Shown: in pieces, positions 42,811-54,261 of the stretch
Position numbering within the stretch: the first letter of the stretch is position 1
Layout of the letters: each line of letters begins with the position of its first letter
DNA from: Stemphylium vesicarium
Taxonomy: Eukaryota > Ascomycota > Dothideomycetes > Pleosporales > Pleosporaceae
DNA length: 64,000 bases
Direction: 5' to 3'
NCBI GenBank assembly: GCA_004380135.1
Contig: QXCR01000055.1
Coordinates: 124,001 to 188,000, forward strand
Made by a program: the position numbers and the translations under genes
Notes under the pieces: model-generated
Told to the model about the DNA's origin: nothing
Database searches by the model: none
Seen by the model: the letters and a program-made list of their open reading frames with translations, nothing else

Positions 42811-43743
42811 TCAAGCAAGTGTGGCCTTGACAGTCTCCTCCAGGCCCTCCTTCGGCACTCCGAGCTTGTCGTTCCAAAGACCAACGGACGAAAAGTCGCC
42901 TAGTTGCTCGTCCTTCCCGTATGTAAGGCCAATAATCAGGTTTACAACGCCCGAGAAATCTCCTTTCTGGAGCTTTGCACGTCCTTCTTCAATGTAATCC
43001 TTGGTACTGGTCTTTTTAACAGTCCACTTTGTGCCGGTAGCCTTCTCTGCCGCAGCTAGGACCTGGTTTTGTGTGGTTTGTACGCCACCAATGTAGACGT
43101 ACTGGTTCTTGGTCAGATCTGCATGCTCGAGAGCCTTGACGGTCGCGACACCAATCTGATGGAGATTTGTAGCAATGAATTCTGCCTCGCCGTCGTCGAA
43201 GATGGTGGCTGTCTTGGATGAGCCATCGAAGCCGAGGAAGCCGACTCTCAGGCCCCAGTCAAAGAAGGGGCCAGTGACCAGGCTCGTCCAGCTGATCTCG
43301 CCCTCTTTGCTCTTGAGGTAGTTGACGGTCCCAAACTTGGCCTCAAACATGGGAACAATTTCGCGAGCTCGCTTGTCGGGTGTGTTGCTTCCATACTCTG
43401 AAGGAATGAAGCGTTTCACGCCTGCTGCAATGGCCGCATCGATCAGCTTGTTTTGATCACCGAGACCCATGCCGCCGACAAGAGACACGACGGCATCTTG
43501 TCCTTGGAATGCGGATTTGAGGCTGTCATGTGAATCGTAGTCTGCGCGAATGACCTTGACGCCAGAAGGGAACGTGGAGCTAGAGCCTTGCCGCGAGAGA
43601 ACAGTTGTGTTGAAGGATGACTCCTTGCGGAAAGCGTCTAAGATTGATGGGCCAAGGTTACCGCCCGCCTGTTGGTGTTAATGGATGTTAAGCAGATGAG
43701 CAAGGGAACCTACTCCGATGATGATGACGTTCTTGATAGACAT
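42811..43743 (-). CDS. NmrA-like / isoflavone reductase-family NAD(P)H-dependent oxidoreductase
   Basis: Exons 43714-43743 and 42811-43668 (45-bp intron) give 295 residues. Splicing creates the dinucleotide motif VIIIGAGGNLGPSIL. The segment IDAAIAAGVKRFIPSEYGSN is the hallmark of the phenylcoumaran benzylic ether/isoflavone reductase group, followed by WTSLVTGPFFDWG. Known family: plant members reduce phenylpropanoids; fungal ones are mostly uncharacterised and some are redox sensors. The 10-codon first exon ends exactly at the Gly-rich turn. Confidence 0.88.
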
Positions 43744-44510
43744 GTTTGATAGACTGGCGATGAACTGAGTAGATGAGCGAGACTGAAATCGTATGTGTGT
43801 GGATTTACTAATGGTGAAGTGATGTGTTGTGATGGTGTATACTTGAGTGAGGCCGTGAGGTCTTATATACATAAGTGTGCTACGACGAAGACGTGATTCT
43901 GCATGTCCATGATGCAGGTACAGGGCCCCACATTCACCTCTTTCGCGCTGCTTTCAAACCGCGCACCTCAACCGCACTCGTTAATAATGCGACTTGTATT
44001 TGGCATAGGAAGACATTCCGCCCCTTGGCATTTTTGACTCAGCACTCCGGCTACTTGATTGAAAGGTAAGGTGTTGCAGGGAGGATAATAGCCGATTTCC
44101 TTCGTCCGCCGCTTCCTCTCGAAGCTTCCAAGGTTAGCTGCTGTGTAAACGGCGTCTCGTACAACGCCATCCCCGCAAGTAACGCCGTTATTTGACCGAT
44201 GCTGCCATACTGTTGGGCCATGTTGAAGTGGTGTAGGATGATGTTTAGGTAAGGGTGCAGGTGGGTCTGCCCGCGCTTAGCAAAAATTGCGGAAATCCCC
44301 CGTCGTGCTAGCTGCACGATCAGTAAACCCAAAACTGGTGTTCCTCCGCCCCTTCACCAGCTCGGCCACCGTAACGTCACTCATCAAGGCACTGTCAAAC
44401 AGACTTTCACGGAATGATTATTAGTTTATGCTCATCTATCTGGCCGTAAATTCTAAACAACGTAGGGTATACATCTTCTGCGCTCTCTCCTCGGATATTA
44501 TCTACGACAT
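43744..44510. other. intergenic region, no gene seen
   Basis: 767 bases between two minus-strand genes, holding the promoter of the isoflavone-reductase-like gene. No recognised element. Confidence 0.4.
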
Positions 44511-46544
44511 TCAATCCTCGTCATCAAGATTCAAGCGGTTCACGATCAGTCCCCATTTCTCGAGCTCCCCGAGCAGCTCAAGCGGATCGTCCGCATTCCA
44601 TGCACTAATCTCCCACTCCATACAGTTCTTCCCATGTCCCTTGTCGTACACTCCGGGTATCATCTCAATCGTCCAAACAAGGCGCCTCTGTGACGCGTTC
44701 AACTGGCGGAGGTACTCGCTGACTTTCGTCAACGCATAATCGGTACTCCTGCTACGGGCCTTGTTCAAAGAAGCCAGTATATAAGAGCCCGGGCATTTCG
44801 AATTGAGCCGTATGTGCGTGTGGATGCGGTCAATGTCAGCTATTATCGACTCATACGCATCTATGCCAAGTCCAAGCGTGTCCATCTCCGGCGTGTGCGG
44901 AGGATATATTGGATTCCGGAATCCAAATCGAAGTATCCTCAGCCTCCATCCACACTCAGTCGTCTTGCGGCATTCTAACCTTCGGTTGTGTTCGTACTTC
45001 GCTCTGTTGATAACACCAGGGGAGCGCTCCTTCCACGCTCGGCTGCCGCGCCCCACCAGCGTCTGCATTAAGTTTTTCTTTGCCGTAGCATCGGTATATT
45101 CTAATCTCTTGTTCGCAAGCGGGTCGTCGTCCTGTTCAACCAAGTATTTCGCATACGTGCTGCATCGCGTTCGAGAGTTGATATTGGCTCTCATCCAGGC
45201 CCGGAAGTAGGGATCAATGCCGTATCTATCGACATTGGCGCCCATGATCTGTCGCTTACGCAACGGGATGGCGTTGGGCCAGAGAGCACTTGGCTTTGAG
45301 CGGTCCCGGACGATTGGTTGTTGGAACTGAGAAATGGTGCTACTCTTGCGCCTCGTCATTGTGGCTGTCGCAGACACTGACTGGCGATCGAATTTGATCC
45401 GAGCCGGTTTTTGCTCGGATCTTGTGAAAGAGAAGACGTCGATGAAAGAAAGACGCTGCCCTATTCTTGCGACAGCACCACTTATTGGCGCAGTCCCTAA
45501 AGCCGCTTCCAAGGTGCACTCATGGCTTACGTGCAGGACTTGAACGTGTGCTTCCGCTATGCGAGAGGGCGAGAACAAGGAGAAAGACTGGACGCATATC
45601 ATGACCGAAACTCCTCTCGCTTGAAGATTCCACGATATATCTTCGAGGAGGTTGTTAAGCTTGACGGCCTGTTGCTTGTGTCTTCTCAGCTGCTCATTTG
45701 TGTCGAAGAAGCCGCCCTTTCCGCGTACTAGTGGTATAGTTTCAGTGGTACGCTCCTCGCCTAGCTCGATGAAGTCTGATGTCTTTGAGGCGAACGAGGC
45801 TACATCATGGATTTCTGGCTCCATTGTGGTCGATGTCTCCTCCAGGAAGTTCAGTAATGCCGTAACCAGCCGGCAATAGTCCGTATAGGTGATACCATGG
45901 TCCGCCAGTGCCGTCGTATACTCCGTAGGTTCACACAAACGGAACGATGCAACAAAATGCGCCAACGGATAATCACACTGCGTCCGATCGCAAACACCGG
46001 GGAGGACCATTCCGATGGCATCGACGAAGCGCTTCTCTGGTTGTTCGGGGGGTATAAGAAAGTCGACCGGGCGCACAGCGGTTCGGTGATTCTGTACTTT
46101 CGATGCTGACCTCAAACTGATTGAAGATTTCAGCTTTCTGATGGTAGAGGGTTGCCGGTGCCCATGGGCCGCACGATGGGTGCCGAAGCTGTCTACAGTG
46201 TATATGCTCGGTGATGGGGCACATGATGCCCAACCAACCTTCGGACCAGATGGCCACGACTGTGCCGACTCTTCGACTAAACTAACGGAGCGTCGAATTT
46301 CGGAACCGCTATAGAATGATGGCAGGCCAAAGTTGTCAACGACGTCGTCGTCATCGCCGTCGGGCCCGTAGTCGGATGAGGTGTCGCTGTCTGTGGATTC
46401 GTCCCTGAGAATTATCGGTTCAGACTGGCTGTGCGATACGGCAGGCCTGGTGTATTCCCCCGTTTCCGACACCCTGCGCAGTCCCAGCTCTTCCTCTCGG
46501 CGTTCCAGGTTGGTCACATATTCCGCAGCCAGTCGCTGAGCCAT
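44511..46544 (-). CDS. uncharacterised 677-residue fungal protein
   Basis: Single exon, 677 residues, ATG at 46544. The N-terminus (~1-150) is low-complexity and acidic/Ser-rich (ESTDSDTSSDYGPDGDDDD). From ~165 on it is compact: VDFLIPPEQPEKRFVDAIGMVLPGV, a Cys/Tyr-rich YTDYCRLVTALLNFLEE helix, a central basic linker (TRRKSSTISQ) and a helical C-terminus (RSTDYALTKVSEYLRQL). No domain, membrane helix or signal peptide was recognised. Length, ATG and composition make it a real gene; its restriction to a narrow fungal group is a guess. Confidence 0.8.
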   Translation of the reverse strand: MAQRLAAEYVTNLERREEELGLRRVSETGEYTRPAVSHSQSEPIILRDESTDSDTSSDYGPDGDDDDVVDNFGLPSFYSGSEIRRSVSLVEESAQSWPSGPKVGWASCAPSPSIYTVDSFGTHRAAHGHRQPSTIRKLKSSISLRSASKVQNHRTAVRPVDFLIPPEQPEKRFVDAIGMVLPGVCDRTQCDYPLAHFVASFRLCEPTEYTTALADHGITYTDYCRLVTALLNFLEETSTTMEPEIHDVASFASKTSDFIELGEERTTETIPLVRGKGGFFDTNEQLRRHKQQAVKLNNLLEDISWNLQARGVSVMICVQSFSLFSPSRIAEAHVQVLHVSHECTLEAALGTAPISGAVARIGQRLSFIDVFSFTRSEQKPARIKFDRQSVSATATMTRRKSSTISQFQQPIVRDRSKPSALWPNAIPLRKRQIMGANVDRYGIDPYFRAWMRANINSRTRCSTYAKYLVEQDDDPLANKRLEYTDATAKKNLMQTLVGRGSRAWKERSPGVINRAKYEHNRRLECRKTTECGWRLRILRFGFRNPIYPPHTPEMDTLGLGIDAYESIIADIDRIHTHIRLNSKCPGSYILASLNKARSRSTDYALTKVSEYLRQLNASQRRLVWTIEMIPGVYDKGHGKNCMEWEISAWNADDPLELLGELEKWGLIVNRLNLDDED

Positions 46545-48316
46545 GGTGTAGGCGGTAAGATCATTTGGTGTGAATCAGTGGCGTTTCGAAGATCGCTGGG
46601 GTAAGCGCAGATCCGATCGTGAGATGTTTTCCTAAGAGGCAACAAGATTTCTTGGGATGCAGCGGCTTTTAACAGATCTTCTGTAAGTTTTGGCTACGGA
46701 GAAAGACCATGCCATACTGGCTGTTCGCCCAAAGCGACAGCGGGCCACTATTTTAGCCACTTTAGCCAACCACAAGCTCACTCGGGCTTTTCCCTATCCG
46801 TTTCGATAAATTCTAATGGTTGCAAGATACAGGAAGTCCAGATGCCTCGGCTGACCTTGTCAAAGGGTTCAGCGAGGGATTAGCCTTGGCAAGCGCCATT
46901 CGTGACTTAAGAGCCAGTCGCGTCACACGCGACATCATCGACTCGCCGAAGCCACAAGTGCCACACCATGGGTATGCGGGGCAATGGCGTTTGGTTCCGC
47001 GTCTTCTGACTGCTCACCTTGTCGGCGGGAGCGATGCTTACCAGATTAAAGCGCGATAGATCTCGTGCTACCCCCTTTATCGAAACCTTATTCGGTCCGG
47101 CCTCCGTGCGGATCTGAACAAAAGTCTAATGCGAGCTAGGGTACAATTGCTCCGACTCTCGAAATTAGAATCAGGATCGACCGCCGTCGTTTTGACCTGC
47201 CGGACGCAACCCGGAATTACGGCGGCTATAGACGTTTGCAACATGCGCGGGACTACGTTTTGTGTGGGAGCCTACATCGCCACACGATTGCCGTTTTCAG
47301 AGGGTTGGGCTGCGCTACAGGGTTTCAACATTCAGCGCCCATTTCCCAGGCACAGAACATTACTCTAACTACAACACGGCCATGTCATAGAACTTCCCGG
47401 ACGCGACACGAGACACGATCGGAATGTTTGCGAACAGCATATCTGCTAACAGTATGTATGCAAACGAGACAGAGCACAACTTTGATATTGGCTACCAAGT
47501 ACAAAATCAGCCGGAGCTCCCAAGAGCGGCCACTTAGCTTACCCGGCTGGCTTTCACCCATTCTCCCGGATCGTGTACTCAGCATCGGAGTCACATTCTC
47601 CGACTCCTCATCACACTTGGCCATGACTCACATGAGGGTTTTCATTCACCTTCAATGACGGATGTAACCTGGGCGTTGCTGTCACTAAACTTTATAGATT
47701 GTTGGCCATCTACACTGAAACCGGTCGTGCATATACATTGGGCTGAGCATCTTCGCCACTGAGGCGTTGACCAGGTACCTTTCCGCAGCCTTCCAGTGAT
47801 GTCTATAACATCTGATCAAGCTTCTTCATAGGATAGATTACGTAGGGAAAGTCAGTCATGAAGAGGGAGAAAGAAGATTTCTTTTCTCGTACCATTATCC
47901 ATTACGGGACACGGCAGGGTTCCACGAAAAAGCTTAGGAGATTGCTCAATATTTGGCGTGCAAGGAAAACACGGAATTGGCGACCCAGAATTCATGTATT
48001 CGCTCAGTGCCTTACCGATCTCCTGATTGATCTTCCGCAAAACGCTTGACAGATCTGCATTTCTTGAGCATGAGAACATTGCTTCCAGATCTAGATGACA
48101 TATTAAAAAGAGTGACAGCCAGGCAATGATCAAGAGGAGGGGTAAGACGTTATCCGCCACATTCTTCTTACACGAACTGGCTAAACCAAAGTCTTCACTG
48201 AACAAGCTGTCCCATTGCTTGTAGCAGTCAATCTCATCGACAGCCTATCTTCTACCTCCAAACCTCTCCCAGCTCCAAACCACCCCTTTCTTTCCACCCA
48301 CTAACCTCACTCATTC
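46545..48316. other. 1.77-kb gene-free stretch
   Basis: Only weak frames are present. The best, minus 47852-48205, encodes 117 residues with one hydrophobic segment (LPLLLIIAWLSLFLICHL) but no splice or codon support. No repeat, tRNA or transposon end seen. Confidence 0.35.
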
Positions 48317-49588
48317 TTACCCCAACTCACTAGGCAAAACACCCCATCGATCATAAAACGCCCTTTTCTTCTCATCACCCAACACATCATTTGCCTGGTT
48401 AATCTTCGCCATAATCTCCGTCGCCTTATCTTTATCCTCATCTTTACAGCGATCAGGATGCCATTTCAAACTCATCACACGATGCGCTTTCTTGATCTCA
48501 GAGGCTGTGGCGGTGCGGGCAATATTGAGGATGGTGTAGAGATCTGTTGGGGGTTTGATAATGCCGGGACGGGGAGGGCGTGCGGATGAGTGAGAATTGA
48601 AGTGAGAATCGTAAGGGTTGGAATGTGAGTTTGAAGTGAAGTGAGGAGGTGGTGTACGCGGTCTGAAAGAGGGAAAGTAAGAGTGCGGTGGGGGAGTACG
48701 AGGACGACGCGAGAAATGTGGTCTAGGTGGGAAAAACGAAGTTTCGGGAAAGTAGTGGTAGTGTGGCGGATACGGGATATATGACGACGACGAGGTGTAA
48801 GGGAAATAGCCTGTTGAGGATGAAAACGGATTACGCTCTTCAGTGGTGTAACAAGAGCCTCCATTCTTACTACTTTTGACATGTGTTGCTCCACGCAGGG
48901 GCGACATTGGTGGCGGCGAAGCGGAGTAGTGACACATGTATTCGGGGAAATCACCGTGTAGCATTTTGTAAAAGTTCCTGCCATCATGGTGCTTACGTTC
49001 AAACCCAGCTCCACCGCGCGGCTCCCTGAACTCCGTTTGAAACTTTGGGCTGGACTTGGCATTTTTCTCTTCGCGCCGGGAAGATGATGAGTTAGCGTCA
49101 GGTGGCGCTCGAATTTCGGTGTTGTAGCCATGGCTCCCAGTCCGGTAGGCAGAGGAATGTTTATGGGGTGGTGTCCACTTTCCATTCCAGGCGCGGTTCT
49201 TATAAGTGGATGACATGAAGGCGTTGTAATGTGGCTTCCTATGCTCCTTAGCGGAGCGTCTTAGTGGATCTCGCTCAAAGCGATCTCGACCCCGGGGAAG
49301 AGCATTCCACATGTCGTCCAAGTCGGCAAAAGGGTCGCGCATGTCTCGATCTTTCGTTTTTCCCGAGCCTTTGTCTCGTCTTTGCCGGTCTTCCTCGTAT
49401 TTAGATTGTGCTATGCTGTCCTGGTACAATCTTTCCAGGTAAGAGGTTCCTGCGGTAACTCTAGTGGTACTGAACCTTTCCCCGATGTACTTGCTCGAGC
49501 GAGTTAAGGCTTCTATAATGTCACAACCGTTTTCGCGGCAGTAGATATAGTTGACTTCATGGGCCTCTTCGATATCGCTTCTAGTCAT
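48317..49588 (-). CDS. J-domain protein with C-terminal J domain
   Basis: Single exon, 423 residues from the first ATG at 49588; the ten codons upstream begin with GTG only. The J domain sits at the extreme C-terminus (~355-420): DLYTILNIARTATASEIKKA, helix II, the intact HPD loop (KWHPDRCKDE), and NQANDVLGDEKKRAFYDRWG. The N-terminal 340 residues are charged and then Pro/Ser/Tyr/Phe-rich (FPYTSSSSYIPYPPHYHYF), probably disordered. Known role: J domains recruit and activate Hsp70. The usual arrangement has the J domain at the N-terminus, so this is an unusual class C protein; client or location unknown. Confidence 0.85.
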   Translation of the reverse strand: MTRSDIEEAHEVNYIYCRENGCDIIEALTRSSKYIGERFSTTRVTAGTSYLERLYQDSIAQSKYEEDRQRRDKGSGKTKDRDMRDPFADLDDMWNALPRGRDRFERDPLRRSAKEHRKPHYNAFMSSTYKNRAWNGKWTPPHKHSSAYRTGSHGYNTEIRAPPDANSSSSRREEKNAKSSPKFQTEFREPRGGAGFERKHHDGRNFYKMLHGDFPEYMCHYSASPPPMSPLRGATHVKSSKNGGSCYTTEERNPFSSSTGYFPYTSSSSYIPYPPHYHYFPETSFFPPRPHFSRRPRTPPPHSYFPSFRPRTPPPHFTSNSHSNPYDSHFNSHSSARPPRPGIIKPPTDLYTILNIARTATASEIKKAHRVMSLKWHPDRCKDEDKDKATEIMAKINQANDVLGDEKKRAFYDRWGVLPSELG

Positions 49589-50088
49589 TGTAGAAGGGGT
49601 GCTCGACCAGTCTAGCACAATAGGAGAAGAGCGAGGCTTATATTCTCACACTACAGGTTGTGCTTTTTGCTACTAACAGTTGGTTTCTGCTTCAGGATTG
49701 AGCTGATTCTCCTTGTTAAAGAGGAACTAGCTTTTATGGGGCAAGAGAATTAGCACAGCGATCGGACATACTCTACAGCGCCGTTGCTACGAACGGATCA
49801 GCAAATCATTGTCTTGGTTTGTGCATTGTGTTTGAGAACGACTGTGATATTTCGTACGGTGACAGTGTACGTTGAAGGAACACTGTTCCAGGTCTGATTG
49901 TCGTCAGGCGTCACAGATCCGCTTCACTCAGACGGCGATTCCTAGTGAGAATGCCGAATCTTGAACGACTCGGCGTATCCAACAGCGATCTGTTCAAGGT
50001 GAAAGCCGAAAGCTCCCAACCTTGCTTGTAGTATATCGTATATGTACATCTATCGTACAAATGTTCCCGCTTCTTAGGTCCTCGTCTA
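49589..50088. other. intergenic region, no gene seen
   Basis: 500 bases with the J-protein promoter and the COX11 3' end. Nothing else recognised. Confidence 0.4.
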
Positions 50089-50982
50089 TCAACCCATGGG
50101 TACAGGCCTCAAATGGCCATCCTTGTCGTACTTGGCCTTGAAGAAGGTATAGCTCAACGTCACAGTCTCGATACCCTTCGTATTTGGATCCGTGACAAAC
50201 TCAGGATCGATGTAAAAGAAGACGGGCATATCCACCGTCTCTCCAGCGTTCAATCTTTGCTCCTCAAAGCAAAAACATTGGATCTTGCTGAAGTAAGGGG
50301 CTACTTGGCCCGGAGTAACAGAGTATGTGGCTACGCCAATAATGTCCTCGGGCGACTTGTTGGTTGCAGTGTAAAAGGCCAAGGCGGTTTCTCCAGGAAG
50401 AACGCGGACTTCGCGTTGTTGGGGAACGAACTTCCAGGGAAGTACGTCTGAGACGGATCCGTTGAATGTTATACGGATGCGTGGGTGGTCCGCTAAGGGC
50501 TTAAGACGTTCGGCGGGGTCGACGTCTGTGTTGCCGCCGTGGGCTGCGGACTTGATGGGCTGGCCTCCCCAGCCGGTTGTTTGACAAATCTGAGGGGAAT
50601 GTTTAGATGCTATTATCTAACGAAGGGGGTCATTTGGAGAAATACCATTTTGTACATTGGTACCGAGCCGTATGTTATAGCCACGAAGCCCACTATCACG
50701 CTAAAGACATAATTCCTGTACAGCGTAAGTAGTTGCACATTACAAAGAGACATTGGTTGCTTACATGACTGTTCTGTTCTTCATCTTATATTGCGCATGC
50801 ATCTGGTCCATCCTCGGCACCGTGCCTTGCTGGGCAGGCTTGGTGGTGTTTAAACATCTTTGCGCCGTGAATGCGGGATTGCGGGCGCGTGGTATTCTAG
50901 CGAGCGAACGGGAGCATGATAAACACGTCCAAGAGCCGATTGAACGCGGAGGTAATTTTCGGAATGGCGTAGCGAAAGACAT
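50089..50982 (-). CDS. COX11: cytochrome c oxidase copper-insertion protein COX11
   Basis: Exons 50765-50982, 50646-50715 and 50089-50589 (introns 49 and 56 bp) give 262 residues. An Arg/Ser-rich mitochondrial presequence (~1-50) precedes KMKNRTVMNYVFSVIVGFVAI, the conserved region and single TM helix, followed by the Cys of MYKMICQTTGWGG. The copper motif QCFCFEEQRL is intact, and the CtaG/Cox11 beta-barrel continues to the end (FFYIDPEFV... VTLSYTFF). Known role: inner-membrane protein that delivers copper to the CuB site of Cox1. It is divergent from the HIT zinc-finger gene with only 225 bp between. Confidence 0.95.
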
Positions 50983-51207
50983 GGTGCGTGGGCGAAGATA
51001 TAATGAGTCGGCGGAAACCTCGGTGGAGTGATGAGCAATGGAAGTTCGCCGCGGGATTTAACCCTTTTGGGAACCAGGGACAAAAGTTCCGGTCCGACTG
51101 CGCGCGTCATCTTCAATACCTCAGCGCAACACCTTCACCACTCGGCTTCTCCTTTCCTACTACTACACAGAAAGCACTCTATACGAAAACGGGCATATCG
51201 CGACAAA

Positions 51208-51871
51208 ATGACCGACGTTCTCTGTGGCGTGTGCGCGACAGAGCCAAAGAAATACAAGTGCCCGACTTGCGCGCTCCCATAGTACGACCGCCTAACCCGC
51301 TCTTCTGATACAGACAACTAAGACAAGCAGCTGTTCATTGACATGCTTCAAAACTCACAAAGTTATACACCCGGAAGATGCCACTTCATCTGCGCTCAAA
51401 CCCGTCGAACCAATCCTCCCACAGCCACCACCACCCGCCCCCATACCACGTTACCTGAAAAGCCGTACAGACTTTTCCGTCCTAGCCACGAACCCCAAAT
51501 ACCAAGCCCTTCTAAAAACTCACCCTACCTTACTCTCATCCCTGCAACGCGTTTACGCCAAGACCATACAGCCAGACCCGGAAGACGAGAGACGGCGGCG
51601 CATGCTTGAGAGGAACGCGTCTCGAGGGCGTGGCATGAGAGGACGGGGGAGAGGTAGAGGCCGAGGTGGAAGGGGAGGCTGGAATGGAGAGGAGAGGGAA
51701 GAGCGGTGGACGCCTAAGAAGGGTGACAAAGATGCAATGGCTGTGTTGAAAGGGATTAGAGAGGGCGAGAATAACCAAAGCGAGAAAGACGCAATGGCCG
51801 AGTTTGTGGGATTGGTTGACGAGTTGTTCGGCCAAAAAGACAAGATGGAAGGTGTTGAGGAACGAGCTTGA
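51208..51871 (+). CDS. HIT-type zinc-finger protein (ZNHIT3/Hit1-like)
   Basis: Exons 51208-51281 and 51331-51871 (49-bp intron) give 204 residues. The zinc finger is at the N-terminus: CGVC, then CPTC, and across the splice ALPYCSLTCFKTHK, completing the HIT Cys/His pattern. A Pro-rich linker, a helical region (YQALLKTHPTLLSSLQRVY) and an Arg-Gly-rich stretch (RGRGMRGRGRGRGRGGRGG) follow, then an acidic helix (FVGLVDELFG). Known role: Hit1/ZNHIT3 with Rsa1/NUFIP assembles box C/D snoRNPs. The RG run is an RNA-binding-like extension absent from yeast Hit1 as I know it. Confidence 0.85.
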
Positions 51872-52505
51872 GGCTAAGACTCCGGCCAGTCAGAAAGATG
51901 TCGCCCTGGGCCACCACGTCCCATGCGCATGACGCTGAACCACGTTTGATCCCGCTGGATTGATATCAGAAAGCTCAAAAGTAAAGCGATATGAAAGCCG
52001 CGTTCCTCGACTACGATGGCTGTTCCCACGACACCATCGAAACGCTTTTTGGACACCGACGCATAGGAGTATCATCCAGGAGAATATCAAGAGCCAATCT
52101 TGACGGGCGCCGTCAGATACAGCATTGGACGTACGAAACGGTTTGGTGTAAATTATTCACCAATGAAAGACCCGAGAATTCAAGAGACAGGATACATACC
52201 CCACAATTTAGCTCTTTCGGTACTCTTATCCGACCACCATGGACCTTCCAGCATGCCTGCATATTTGCTACGATCATCGTCACCTGATCCTTTGGTTTAG
52301 GCCTACTTAGAATAGCCGCATATGCGTATTCACGGAAATCTAGTCGTTCAGGGCAAATTATCCGTAGCACGCCTGGGCAATTAGCCCGTTACGTCATAGC
52401 GTACACGACTGCGCGAGCAACAAAACGCAGTGGCTCAGAAGCTCTTTCACCAAGTATGTCTCTGATTTAGCTCTACAATAGCTTGTCACTAATCATATGA
52501 GATAG
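51872..52505. other. region upstream of an uncharacterised gene, may hide its first exon(s)
   Basis: 634 bases. A plus-strand frame is open from about 52289 to 52459 and meets a good donor (GTATGT at 52460-52465) that joins in phase to the exon at 52506, giving SEALSPNAQDLFDW. No initiating Met was found in that frame, so an earlier exon is likely. Confidence 0.35.
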
Positions 52506-54191
52506 ATGCGCAAGATCTCTTCGACTGGTCTATGCACGTTCAGGATAACCGCTACGATGCCTCGTACAATTTCATCCAATACTCCGACAAAGGCTCATGG
52601 TCCGTTCGCTTCACAGCGTGGTATTTAGCTGGGTTGCTGCACCGGAACGAGGGGGACGATCTCAAACATGCGGAGGCGTCGATACGGAATATGTACAATC
52701 ACACTCTTACAAATTGGTCAAGAGAGGAAGAACTAACGTACGAGACTTCAAGATTGGCATGCCAAATGGCCGACGATTTCGACGCTGCATGGTACGGCAC
52801 GTTCAAACTATCCCCAGACCAACCCGATCCTACACCAGATTCGTCGTACTATGCCCCAGAAATATACGTACGTCTCCATCTACTCAACCGCTGCCAACTG
52901 CCCCTTCTAACTAAAGGCACAGACGACATACGACCCCAACTGGCGCGAATTCATCGGCAGCCAACTAATCCAAGTAGTGGAAGAGTTCCAGCACCTCCTC
53001 TCTCCAGCCCTCATCACCTCGATAGAAGACTCCCTCGAAATCGCCGCAATAGGCAGCATGCGACGCAATGGCACGTTCCCGGAAGACGACAACCTAACCA
53101 TCGGATACAGCAACCCGGCCATGATGCGCGCTCTAGTCGTAGGCTGGATCGGGGCCCGACGCAACAACAGCACATACACCACCTACGCCAATGACCAAGG
53201 GACACAGATCCTGCAGCTCTTCCAGCGTGACGGCGCAGACACGCTCTCAGAGTACAATGCGCCAACCTACTACGGCATCGACACCTGGGCCCTAGGCGCA
53301 CAGCTGAAATACGGTCCTCCAGACACGCCCATGACAGCTGCAGCAGCCTACATTCTCCCCGCTGTATGGCAAGATCTCAGCGCGCATTTCAACGGATACC
53401 TAGGCAACACCGTTGGGCCCTACGACCGCGCGTACACACGAGACATAACGCTGCATTCCTCCGTCCTCTCGCTGTGTCTCTGGGGACTCTGGGGCCGAGC
53501 CGCGACGCCGCAGCCCCCCAAGACAGAAGGGGATTTACTCTACGATGTAGCGCAGGGAGCAGGTATAGCTTTGATCATCGACACGATTAGACCGCTCCTG
53601 CCAGCTGGTGTGGAACAAGCGTTCACTCATTCCCTTCCCGCGGATGAAACTCGTTTCTTGAATAAAACAGTGTACGATGACCTTGATGGGGAGGCGTCGA
53701 CGCCGCGGGTAGCGACGAGCTGGATGAGTAAATATCTCATGATTGGCGGTATGGCTCTTGATGAAGAAGAGAATAGGGGCGATCAGTTCGTTCCCGCGAT
53801 TGTGCATTGGGCTGGTGATCAACAGCATCAACCTCACCCGCTGAATACCTTCTTCTCGCTGTATCCGTCGGCGAGCTCGATCCATGCTGTCGCGACTGAG
53901 AATCATCTTTCGGTTAGCTATCCCAATCGCACGCAGGAAGGGGCCGATATGTTTACGTTTGCCCTGTCTAATGTGCCGCCGTCGTGGACGCTGGGGACGG
54001 GGAGACGGATTACGGGCTTGGAGGACTTGCCGTGTGTGGAGATTAGTGTTGAGGCTGAGGGGTTGCAGAAGCAGCCGGTTACGTATGGGACGGCGCTGAG
54101 GAATCATTTGTTTTACAACATCTCGTATGTTGTGCCAGAGGAGTTTGAAGGTGTGCCACGGGTAGAGTTGGATATTAGATATACGTGTTAG
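52506..54191 (+). CDS. uncharacterised conserved-looking protein, possibly an (alpha/alpha)-toroid enzyme; 5' end unresolved
   Basis: Exons 52506-52867 and 52923-54191 (55-bp intron) give about 541 residues after an unresolved start. The sequence is clearly coding: AQDLFDWSMHVQDNRYDASY, YSDKGSWSVRFTAWYLAGLL, YNAPTYYGIDTWALGAQLKYG, and a C-terminal beta-rich part ending FEGVPRVELDIRYTC. Many N-glycosylation sequons (NHT, NGT, NLT, NST, NKT, NRT, NIS) suggest a secreted protein. Repeated helix-pair motifs with Tyr/Trp/Gly suggest a six-hairpin (alpha/alpha) fold like glycosidases or lyases, but no family is recognised. A first exon with a signal peptide is expected upstream. Confidence 0.75.
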
Positions 54192-54261
54192 ATTTAGGGT
54201 TGTCTAAACGGTGGAAGATGCTCATAACTTGATACTTGCGTACCGTGTAGTGGTATCGCTA

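Noticed and set aside
47852..48205. 117-codon minus-strand frame with one hydrophobic stretch
   Set aside because: No start context, splice support or recognisable family; left as part of the gene-free stretch.
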